From Azolla caroliniana (lineage: Eukaryota > Polypodiophyta), in assembly GCA_043228905.1 (NCBI GenBank), contig JBHGNT010000003.1, positions 19,158,001 to 19,222,000 on the forward strand: a DNA stretch of 64,000 nucleotides, written 5' to 3'. Both the position numbers and the translations under genes were made by a program. Below, piece by piece: positions 55,653 through 64,000 of the stretch (position 1 is its first letter; every line of letters begins with the position of its first letter). Under the pieces are notes generated by a model. It was not told the origin of the DNA and made no database searches. It saw only the letters and a program-made list of their open reading frames with translations.

Positions 55653-56097
55653 TGTTGAGGGCTGTAACTGATTTAATGAGCAGACTGTCACGAACAAGTA
55701 GATGAGGCTCAATACTAAGAGAGTGAGAGAGAGAGATCATAGACAAGATAATAAGAAAGAGAGAGAAAGTCGTCAAGAGAACAAGAATTGAATTATGATT
55801 CCGTAATTGTTGTTGTTCACCTTGACTAAGACCAAGGTGAACCCCTGTATTTATACATGTTTATGGGCTCTAAATGTAGCCCCATGCAAAGACTCATTTT
55901 CATGCACAAGCTTCTCGAATGTTCTAGCTTCTGGAGCTTTCTGGAAGCTTCTAAAATCCTACATGTAGAATAGATAATCTACAATAATCTACTAAGGTAA
56001 CATAATTATGTATTGGATGTATTGGTTAAAATATATCGATTAAATACAATAGGTCAAGAGTTTGAATCATGACATGATTGTTGTCATATCCATGACA
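55653..56097 (-). repeat. 3' LTR of chromovirus G
   Basis: About 445 bp. Minus-strand start TGTCATGGATATGACAAC at 56097; left border near TGTTGAGGG at 55653 is tentative. A minus-strand TATAAATACAGGGG motif lies near 55845-55860. The partner LTR is the truncated copy at 60058-60319. Purines AGCAGGGGCATCA precede it on the minus strand (polypurine tract). Confidence 0.65.
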
Positions 56098-56108
56098 TGA
56101 TGCCCCTG

Positions 56109-57287
56109 CTAAGGCTGCCTCTGAAGATGCCTCCCTGGTTTTTGTGGATATTGGTGATGAAATGCATGAACAACGTCCGGTGCATTCTCCAAGTGTTGGG
56201 TTGGTTCCCAAGTTGCCTCTTAAATTGGATACCCTCTCCATAGGACTAAGTATTGAAGTTGTCGTCGATGCCAACGAGAGTCCAGAATCTTGTCCACCTC
56301 ATACTCCTCACATGTGGAAAGCTCAATTGGAGGTGGAGGTGGAGAGTGTCTTCCAGGAATAGTGGATGGATAATAAGGTTAGAGAAGAGAGGCATGGAAG
56401 ACATTATGAATCCGGAAATGTGGAGGAAGTTCCAGTCGGAAAGTGATGGGATTGACACACTCAATGATGCGGAAAGGCCCCAACTTCTTGTAATCCAACT
56501 TTCTGCAAGGTTGAGTAGTATCGACATGGTGATGTAAGAGCCAAACTTGATCACCAACTGCAAAGGCGGGTGTAGTGGAACGATGTCGATCAGATTGCGC
56601 TTTATACCGGTCCCTTGCAAGGATGAGTTCGAGGGAGAGGTCTTGATGAATGTCGGCTAAAATACAAGCACGTCCTTCCGCTGACGAGTTGACAGAGTTG
56701 CCAGGGATGGAAATACTGAAGTAATGATGGAAACCATAGTTGGCGAAAAATGGGGTGACCCCAGTTGAACCATGTAGCGTATTATTATATGTGAACTCTA
56801 CCAAGGGTAGGATGACAACCCAATCATCTTGTTGGTAGCTAAGTGAGCATCGAAGGTATTGCTCAAGAATTTGGTTCACCCGCTCCGTTTGGCCATCAGT
56901 TTGAGGATGATAGGACAAAGACAAATTCATTGTTGTGCCCAATGTTTGAAGGAGCCGCTGCAAAAAACAAGAGACAAATTGGGGTCCATGATTTGAGGTG
57001 ACATCATCTGGAACCCCATGAAGCCGCACCACATTCTTTAAAAATAGATTGATTGTTGCTTCTGCTGAAATAGTCTTTGCACAAGGGGCAAAATGAGCCA
57101 TCTTTGTAAACCGATCTACCATGATGAGCACTGTGTCATATCCGTGGACAAGAGGCAAGTCAGTGATGAAATCCATGGAAATTGATGCCCAAGGCCGGTT
57201 GTGAATGGGAAGTGGTTGGAGCAACCCATATGGCCTATGGTGGATGACTTTGGATCTAGCACAAGTATCACATGTCTTGATGAATTC
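56109..57287 (-). pseudogene. Chromovirus G integrase and chromodomain
   Basis: Starts at the solo-LTR border with FIKTCDTCARSKVIHHRPYG (zinc-binding CDTC), then catalytic blocks ISMDFITDLP, TSNHGPQFVS (second Asp replaced by Asn), and HPQTDGQTERVNQILEQYLR, the GPFRIIECVNPITFRLELPP module and HNVFHASLL. After a TAA at 56379 the same frame gives CEEYEVDKILDSRWHRRQL and YLVLWRGYP, another TAA and ATWEPTQHLENA, a clear C-terminal chromodomain. In live elements it targets integration to chromatin. Two stops and the Asp change mark this copy as dead. Confidence 0.88.
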
Positions 57288-57556
57288 TGACAGGGATGCA
57301 CGCTCCCTAAGCACAACATTCAGCCACAACCGAGTCTAAAATCAAACATAGAAAACGGATAATGAACGCACGACACAGTGAAGAGAAGAGTACACAGGAT
57401 GTTAACGTGGAAAACCCAAACTAGGGAAAAACCACGACAGCCCACAGACTGCAAACTATCACTATATCAGAATGTACAATAGTAAAGCACCGAGGCCACG
57501 ACCTCGAGCTTGCTATCTTCGCCACATGTGGCGGTTACAACAGAGGCAACAACCTC

Positions 57557-57596
<40 letters not shown>

Positions 57597-57905
57597 TACA
57601 CTGTTACACACTCTAATCTTGCACCAACAAGAAAGACAACTACAATCATAATTCTCTGTTTGCCCTAAGTCATATTTATACTAATATGACTTTTCGGCTA
57701 TTTACAAATATAGCCCCAATGGACTCTCATAAACATATTTACGAATATGTCCCTTCATCCGGTGAGCACTTCTCACCGGGCCTTCACCATCCGGCTCTTG
57801 CGGGTACTCCTCATCCGGTTTTGGCCTTGGCCTATTGGCCTCGACCGAGTTTCTCATCAACATTGTTCTTCTCTCTTCCCATCCGGAGGGACCTGTTTCC
57901 TAATA
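57288..57905 (-). mobile_element. Solo LTR of the copia A family
   Basis: 618 bp in minus orientation, from TGACAGG at 57288 to CCTAATA at 57905 (reverse of TATTAGG, where A has TGTTAGG). Exact 5-bp duplications AATTC at 57283-57287 and 57906-57910. It contains the TATA hairpin (near 57668-57695) and a CT microsatellite at 57560-57592, both shared with A. The deletion of the inside by LTR-LTR recombination is the usual route. Confidence 0.92.
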
Positions 57906-57910
57906 AATTC

Positions 57911-58821
57911 CTTGACAAACTTCCATGGTTGAGGCCACCAATATCCTTGTGAGATTAATTCGAGTGTCTTTGTAACGCCAAAATGACAAGCCAAGGGGTC
58001 ATCATGACACTTTTGGAGAACTTGAGTTCGACATCGGCCCTCCGGAACATATAAGAGTTGGTCTCGGTAAAGCAATCCCCCCTTGAATCTGAAGCGGTCA
58101 AGGTTTTCCTTGGTCTTGGATTTAGACAGATCAATAAGACCTTCCGGAATTGCGTTGGCAAATTTATCGGTGGGAAGTGCTTTGGCTATCTCCTCAAGCA
58201 AAGAGTCGTCATGGAGCATGCATGGGGTGAAGAGTTGGAATTGATCTGGTTTAAGCAAACATTGAGATTGTTGAGCATAGACATCATCCCTTGGGCTCAA
58301 CTCAAAATCCAACCGTCGTGAAAGAGCATCAACCTTCATGTTTTGTGCCCCCGGCCGAAAGACAATTTCAAGGTCATAGTCGGCTAAGAAAGTTGACCAA
58401 CGGGCCTGTCGTTGATTCAAAGTACGGGGTGTTGAGAAATACAATAAATTTTTATGATCTGTTAATACTTGAACCCGATGTTGTGCCCCAGCCAAGTAAG
58501 GTCTCCACTCCATGAAAGCTGCCACTATAGCTGCGAGCTCCTTGTCGTAGATGGGATAGTTGATTTTTGGAGCTGTGAATTTTCGGGAGTAGTACGCCAC
58601 CAGATGTAGGATGCCATCATCAGGTTGTGATAAGATGACACCAATGGCAAAGTCAGAGGCATCTATTTCAACTTGAAAATGCTTAGTAGGGTTGACGTGA
58701 AGGAGGACTGGAGCCCGGGTAAAAACTTCCTTGTGTAGGTCGAAGGCGTGTTGAGTAGATGGAGTCTATTGAAACGACATCCCTTTATGAGTAAGCTCAA
58801 TCAAGGGTTGGACTATGATGG
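57911..58821 (-). pseudogene. Chromovirus G RNase H and integrase start
   Basis: Minus strand. From 58821: PLIELTHKGMSFQ, a TAG, then LLHVNPTKHFQVEIDASDFA (RNase H first Asp), YDKELAAIVAAFMEWRPYLA (Glu), QVLTDHKNLLYF (Asp), MKVDALSRRLDFE (Asp), and the integrase N-terminal zinc region DDPLACHFGVTKTLELISQG up to YWWPQPWKFVKEF at the solo-LTR border. The frame 58600-57911 is open. Confidence 0.85.
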
Positions 58822-59938
58822 TGTCGTGAAGATTTTCGGCAATAGTGTGAAAATTACATGGAATGAACAAAATTGAGTGTGGTTCTTCATACACAAGACA
58901 TGAAACAATAATAGTGAAGATACTATTTTAGATTAGCTTAATATCTTAGTACAGGAAGTTGAAGGTCTTCAAGAGCTTCCGAATGTACTTTACTACATTT
59001 GAAACAGACAACTAAGAGTCAAGTTATGTGAAGTTTGAGAAGAAGAAGAGAAAAACAAAACTATGAGATATCCCATATAGATAGGACAAATCAAGATCCC
59101 ACATTATATAAGCAGAGCCAAAACTTATTACTATCTGTCTATGTGTGGAGCATAGAATGTTCTTAGGCTAAAACTGTGGCTTAACTACTCATAATGGTTT
59201 TTGAGAACCAGAACCAGGACCGGACGACGACGGAACTGAAACCGGAACCGTAATTGGATGGACGACGACGGAACCAGAATAGGACCGGCGGACGGTGCTG
59301 AACGGCCACGGAACCGGACTGGATAGACTTGATCACTGGGTCGGATGCGGACTAGATAGATGGGTCCGTCGGATAGGTTGATTGTGAAGCATGATGCCTT
59401 GAAGATTTCGGTGTGAAACGAAAAAGTTGAGTCATTTCTTTAAGTTATATTTTTATCATTATACTTTCACATGTAAATTCTCATACATGAGAGCTTGATT
59501 GAGTGACATGGTTATCATGCAACACATGTAATGCATGAGCGCCAAATGGAAAACATGCATCTCATGCATTTTATGCATGTCTTGCACCCTCACATGCATC
59601 ATATGCATGGGGGCATCTATAAAAGAGTGGATGAGGAAGAAAAACAAGGGCAATGTAATAATCAAGAAATTAAAAGTAAGAAAAATTGTTATCCCATTTG
59701 GTGATGTATTAATCGCGACTCTCGAATCTAAAGTCAAGCGTTCATTCTTAATTTCTCTCTCCATTTCAATCTTTCTCAATCTGTTTCAAAATTAGAATCT
59801 CAATCTCAATCTCTCTCTCTTTCAATCTATCTTAAATACTTTCTCGCTAAAGCTAGTGCAAACTTCGGAATCCTTCTGGTCTAGAACCACGGCGGTTCCA
59901 CCTCACGATCCGCACGTAGTGACGGATTTTTCACGACA
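58822..59938 (+). mobile_element. LTR-like block H
   Basis: 1117 bp, TGTCGTGAAGATTTTCGGC at 58822 and TTTTCACGACA ending 59938, with a plus-strand TATAAAAGAG motif at about 59611. It splits the RT-RNase H frame of chromovirus G. Flanks ATGG and ACGG are one base apart, close to the 4-bp duplication of gypsy B. It shares the TGTCGTGAAG start with LTRs of B, E copy 2 and F. No coding sequence. Confidence 0.6.
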
Positions 59939-60057
59939 ACGGAGAACTCCTTGATAAATCGCCGATAGAAATTTGCGAAACCAAGGAACGACTCGACATC
60001 CTTTACTCCTTTTGAAGTGGCCTATTCTTGAATTGTCTTGATTTTCCTTGAATCCAT
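59939..60057 (-). pseudogene. Chromovirus G RT thumb fragment
   Basis: Minus strand, MDSRKIKTIQE, TAG in place of Trp, ATSKGVKDVESFLGFANFYR and RFIKEFS, which is the conserved stretch after the gypsy RT active site. The junction to LTR sequence is at about 60057. Confidence 0.8.
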
Positions 60058-60319
60058 GGTGAACCCCTGTATTTATACATGTTTATGGGCTCTAAATGTA
60101 GCCCCATGCAAAGACTCATTTTCATGCACAAGCTTCTAGAATGTTCTAGCTTTAGGAGCTTTCTGGAAGTTTCTAAAATCCTACATGTAGAATAGATAAT
60201 CTACAATAATCTATTAAAGTAACATGATTATGTATTGGATATATTGGTTAAAACATATCGATTAAATACAGTAGGTCAAGAGTTTGAATCATGACATGAC
60301 TGTTGTCATGTCCATGACA
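60058..60319 (-). repeat. Truncated 5' LTR of chromovirus G
   Basis: 262 bp matching 55840-56097; only the U3 part up to just past the TATA motif. Begins on the minus strand at 60319 with TGTCATGGACATGACAAC. Confidence 0.75.
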
Positions 60320-60591
60320 CAGACGAGGAGAGTGGTGTCACTTTGTTTTTGTAGGTACATGATTTTGGTGGTAAATTAGCGATTTTGGCGATAATCAACG
60401 AGATCTTTGATGTGGAATTGATGAAGAAGAATGTATGTTTTTGATAAGGATGAGTGATGAGGATGTGGGGGACGAAGCATATTCTCATGAGGAGATGAGG
60501 AAACAAGACTCATTGTGTTGTATGTGTAAGATTTTTTGGTGGTATTCGGCGAGATGATTGATGTGGACTTAACGATGCAATTTTCATGGTT
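60320..60591. repeat. Dispersed repeat module, first copy
   Basis: About 220 bp including GATAAGGATGAGTGATGA and TTCTCATGAGGAGATGAGGA; matched by 61054-61264. No coding evidence. Confidence 0.6.
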
Positions 60592-61053
60592 TGTATTAGA
60601 GATATGCCCTAATGTAAGCATATGATAAGGATAAAAGAATGATAGATAGATAGATAGAAAAGAGAGAGAGAAAGAAGGGTGTCGATCCACCCAACCACCC
60701 CCAAGTGAAGGGATCGAGATGGACTCGAGCCTCGATCAGCGTCCCATACCATTGTCGTGGCGTCGAGTCGTACCTGGTACTGGTGCGCTCGCTACAAGAG
60801 TTGAACCACCATGAAATAGAGTCTCGACGTAGTCTAAAGATGATGAAATGAGGGTAGCTAGACCTCTTATTTATAGCGATACCCAAGGCCCCTAGGCAAG
60901 TTCACACTTGGCCTAATGGGTTGTCTCAATCCCGAGTATTAAAAGTAATCCTCCCCTTCTTTACACTCTTGTTTAACCCTCACACTTATCCACGTGTATA
61001 GAATACTACGGTAAATTCTCACCACAGGATATTATATGGTCATGCTAGTAACA
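60592..61053 (-). mobile_element. Solo-LTR-like insertion
   Basis: 462 bp from TGTATTAGAG to GTAACA, interrupting the repeat module between 60591 and 61054. A minus-strand TATAAATAAGAGG motif at about 60865-60880 fits an LTR promoter. A (GATA)n tract lies at 60638-60658. Flanking TGGTT/GTTTA do not give a clear duplication. Confidence 0.45.
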
Positions 61054-61264
61054 GTTTAGATAAGGATGAGTGATGATGGTGTGGAGGCCGAAGCAGATTC
61101 TCATGAGAAGATGAGGAATTTAAACTCATTTTATTGTCTCTGTGCAAGAATTTGGTGGTAATCGGCGAGATGGTTGATGTAGACTTCACGAAGCAATTTG
61201 TAGGTTTTTGATAAGGATGAGTGATGATGGCGTGGGAGAAAAATGACTTAATGTGTTGTATGAT
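61054..61264. repeat. Dispersed repeat module, second copy
   Basis: Continues the module cut at 60591 and repeats its earlier part (GATAAGGATGAGTGATGATG twice, at 61058 and 61211). It leads straight into the 104-bp tandem repeat. Confidence 0.55.
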
Positions 61265-61680
61265 AGGAAGTTGGTGGTAACCGGCGAGATGGTTGATGTG
61301 GAAAGAAGAAGCATATTTGTTGAGTTGACAATATAATGTATTGGATCTCCTTCCAATTTGTGATGTATAGGAAGTTGGTGGTAACCGACGAGATGGTTGA
61401 TGTGGAAAGAGGAAGCATATTTGTTGAGTTGACAATATAATGTATTGGATCTCCTTCCAATTTGTGATGTATAGGAAGTTGGTGGTAACCGACGAGATGG
61501 TTGATGTGGAAAGAGGAAGCATATTTGTTGAGTTGACAGTATAATGTATTGGATCTCATTCCAATTTGTGATGTATAGGAAGTTGGTGGTAACTGGCGAG
61601 ATGGTTGATGTGAAAAGAGGAAGCATATTTGTTGAGTTGACAGTATAATGTATTGGATCGCCTTCAAATATGCAATAGAC
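61265..61680. repeat. 104-bp tandem repeat, four units
   Basis: AGGAAGTTGGTGGTAAC starts at 61265, 61369, 61473 and 61577, a strict 104-bp period. Each unit includes GAGATGGTTGATGTG, CATATTTGTTGAGTTGACA and TATAATGTATTGGATC. Units differ by only a few bases; the last diverges at its end. Long minus-strand frames across it are by-products of the repeat. Confidence 0.93.
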
Positions 61681-61976
61681 AGGAGCAGGTTGACGAAGTA
61701 TTGAAAGGTTCATAACTATGATCTGCGAATATAAGTACTTTGGTTGTTGTATGTGGATATGATACCTTGCATTGTGTCTAAGGAATAACTTACAATTAAT
61801 GGATTGTTTTCTCTATTTTGGATTTGTTTGCTCAACCAGTGTCTTTCACAAGACAGGTTGGGGGGGAAAACTTTGTATGTTGTAGTTATGACCTTTTTTA
61901 TACAACTAATGGAAGGATATTTGTTTTGAAACCCGGCACCCGAGGACGTCTGGTTCTTCTTTGGTTTTCTGCCTCA
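61681..61976. other. Noncoding spacer
   Basis: Short frames only; no similarity recognised. It may be the 3' untranslated part of the LINE to its right (minus strand). Confidence 0.35.
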
Positions 61977-64000
61977 TCAAGGGAAAGGCCGAGTGTAAAT
62001 TTTCCATATTTCTTGGCGTATTACTTTATTGCGGTCCTCATGAGAGATTAAAGTGTTATCAATCGTGTGGTTGTACCTAAGGGGAGGTAGGTTATTAATG
62101 TCTAGAAGATTCGCAAGAAGCCAACTCACCATCATGCCATACCATGAGCTAGTATAGCCGGACTCATACAGTGATCGAGAGGCCTTAAAGGCTTGATGAG
62201 ATATTCTATCATGTGGTTGGCTATGTATCCTGTGAATAAAGACTACAAGTTGGAAAAGTGCCTCTACTAACATTGGGGGTAACGTGAACTCAACCCTAAT
62301 AATGTCATGTGGTATTGTTGATTTGCTTTGGAGTTGGCATGATAACATCATCACCAATGGTCTCTCTAATTGTGTCCACATGAAAGATGGTAATCCTGGA
62401 GCCCAAACCGTTGATGCATACATGAGGGAGGAGGTCACTAATGAGTCAAAGAGCCACCCTTTAGTCTGTGGCTCTTGAAAGTATGCTTGGTGGCATTGTC
62501 TCTCAAGTAGTGAGAGGGATGCATGTCCTCTCGTAAGTCTATCCTTCGCTGCCTGTGTCATCGAAAATTTACCTGAGCGGGCACTGAAAGTGACTTCGAG
62601 ATAGACATATGATCCAACCACCTCAACTGGGCCATGGGAGATAGTTAGGTGACACTTAGCTCTAACTTGGGCCGATGTGTGGAAGATAAGGACTTTAGTT
62701 TTCCCTAGATTCACTACCAATCCTCGTTGTGCACAAAAGTCATCTAAGACATTAAGGTGCCTTTGTAGGTTGTGTTCAAATTCAGAGAGCAAAACTATGT
62801 CATCTACATAGAGCGAGATATGAACCTACGTATTCCCAAGGACTACTCCGTTGCCTCCCTTATGAGCAATAAAATCTATGATCTCATCAATGTAGATCCC
62901 AAAAAGTGTCAGTGATAGGGGGAAACCTTGTTTTACACCAATAATGTTAGTGAAACAATTAGATAGGCCACCTGGGCGTCGGACACACCCAGACACTTGT
63001 TCATATAGTGTGTAGATGGCCTAGACCATATCATTTGGTATCCTCAAGCTTTTAAGCCTATCAAACAACCGCTCTCTTGGGACTGTGTCAAAGGCTTTGT
63101 GGAAGTCCACAGAACAACAATATAATTTCTTCTTGCGAGCCTTAGTTTGGTCAATTAAGCATCTAAGTGTGAAGATATGATCAATAGTGGAGAAGGCTCA
63201 TCTAAAGCCAGCCTATTCAAGTACACGAAGATTTAGGGTCTCCATATAATCGCTAAGCTCTACTTCCATTACTACACAATATAATTTAGGAAGGGTATGA
63301 CCTATCATAATGGTCCTATATGTATTTGGGTCCATTGGGTTCCCCCCTTTATGTATGGGGACCACTGTGTTCATAGTCCATTGTGGTGGAAAACCTTGTG
63401 CGAGGGCACGATTGAAGATTAGAGATAGCAAGGGAGCTAGGCACTCTCTCGCATATATAATGTGTTCTGTTTGCAATCCTGTGTGGTCCATGGACTTCCT
63501 ATGTTGTAATTTCTTTATGGCCTTCGCGACCCTAGAGGTCGTGAAAATTGTCCCTGTGGTAGGCCGGGGTGTGGAAGGCCTTGGAATCGGTGGTTGGTTT
63601 GGGATTTGGTAAAGTCTCTCTGTATATGTGTGCTAGGTTTCTGGATCTTCGATGGGTGTTTGTGGTCTTGGCTCCCGTAGTCTCTTCCATGCCATGGCAC
63701 AATCGCTACTCATGAGCATATGGTAGAGTTCCCAATATTGGGATGCCTCCCACGCTCGTCTCTTACGACGTGTCATCTTGCGCATTTCTTTGCGAGCTTG
63801 TATTTAGGTAATACTAAAACTGAGTTGTGATACTGTAAGTTGTCTATGGAAGTCCCTACAATCCTCATCATACCATTTATTTTGTGGCATAGATCCTGAT
63901 CTACCTTGATTTGAGTGTTTTGTATATGGGAAACTGCTAACTACTGTGGAGTGAAGGATGTGTGTCAGTTTCGTACTAAGGCTTTCTAAAGGTAGGGAGG
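61977..64000 (-). pseudogene. LINE endonuclease-linker/RT fragment (runs off right edge)
   Basis: Minus strand from the right edge: KWYDEDCRDFHRQL near 63850-63890, RVAKAIKKLQHRKS, then 63491-63213 (NTVVPIHKGGNPMDPNTYRT), CCSVDFHKAFDTVPRERLFD (63050-63110), IIGVKQGFPLSLTLFGIYID (about 62890-62945), active site HISLYVDDIVLLSEF (62780-62825), and the open stretch 62792-61977 with LVVNLGKTKVLIFHTS. All from 63491 are in one frame, interrupted by stops at 63213 and near 63198, 63030 and 62826. The endonuclease start lies outside the window. It is a different family from 34139-37345. Confidence 0.85.

Larger units (their letters stand above)
55653..60319 (-). mobile_element. Ty3/gypsy chromovirus G (interrupted)
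   Basis: Minus-strand element with LTR pieces at both ends, RT thumb (59939-60057), RNase H (57911-58821), integrase and chromodomain (56109-57287). Gag, protease and the RT catalytic core are missing, with the 5' LTR joined at its TATA region to the RT thumb. A solo copia-A LTR (57288-57905) and an LTR-like block H (58822-59938) were inserted later. Removing both restores a continuous reading. Confidence 0.85.

Noticed and set aside
61265-61680. CRISPR-like array
   Set aside because: Units are contiguous 104-bp repeats without spacers, in plant DNA.
61040-61713. Three overlapping minus-strand frames of 139-175 codons with repeated peptides
   Set aside because: Produced by the 104-bp tandem repeat, whose period is not a multiple of three; no start context or domain.

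Overview
The window is plant nuclear DNA. It holds one clearly intact gene, a 12-exon calcium-dependent protein kinase of the CPK16/18/28 type on the minus strand (39999-48637), set in old, nested and mostly dead transposable elements. Intron-rich gene structure, Ty1/copia elements primed by initiator tRNA-Met, a chromodomain Ty3/gypsy element, LINEs, a hAT remnant and a PR-1-like pseudogene all point to a land plant with a large, repeat-rich genome. A seed-free vascular plant such as a fern is my best guess, but that rests on remembered likeness of the repeats, not on a search.

Layout. 1-3967: remains of a Ty3/gypsy element (gag zinc knuckles, protease, integrase and a downstream ORF), with an LTR-like insertion where reverse transcriptase should be. 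3968-21474: a nest of three complete LTR elements. Copia A (3968-21474) was hit by gypsy B (5644-17935, minus strand, 4-bp target duplication), and B was hit by copia C (6770-12091, 5-bp duplication, LTRs differing at one base). 21475-28200: the older host ORF resumes, is broken by more LTR fragments (21607-25915), then continues as a coiled-coil-like reading frame and an LTR-like tail. 28200-31144: a decayed minus-strand gypsy element with a possible 402-bp LTR. 31145-34070: AT-rich, with a possible tRNA-derived SINE. 34139-37345: two head-to-tail LINE fragments. 37468-38084: PR-1 pseudogene. 38657-39193: MITE-like element.

39999-48637: the CDPK gene. It encodes 518 residues with N-terminal acylation signals, a kinase domain, an autoinhibitory junction and four EF hands, and reads cleanly across all 11 introns of the coding region. 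Several introns carry tandem copies of the neighbouring exon edge. 49640-50100 is the likely 5' leader, rich in microsatellites. An imperfect inverted repeat lies further upstream (50345-50900).

50900-54830 is intergenic. 54830-55638 is a hAT transposase remnant. 55653-60319 is a minus-strand chromovirus carrying a solo copia-A LTR with perfect 5-bp duplications and a second LTR-like insertion. 60320-61690 is a repeat module with a solo-LTR-like insertion and a 104-bp tandem repeat. 61977-64000 is a LINE reverse transcriptase with several stops that runs off the right edge.

Apart from the kinase, no two genes here form a pathway. The interest lies in the insertion order, in copies that moved although they look defective, and in the exon-edge duplications of the kinase.
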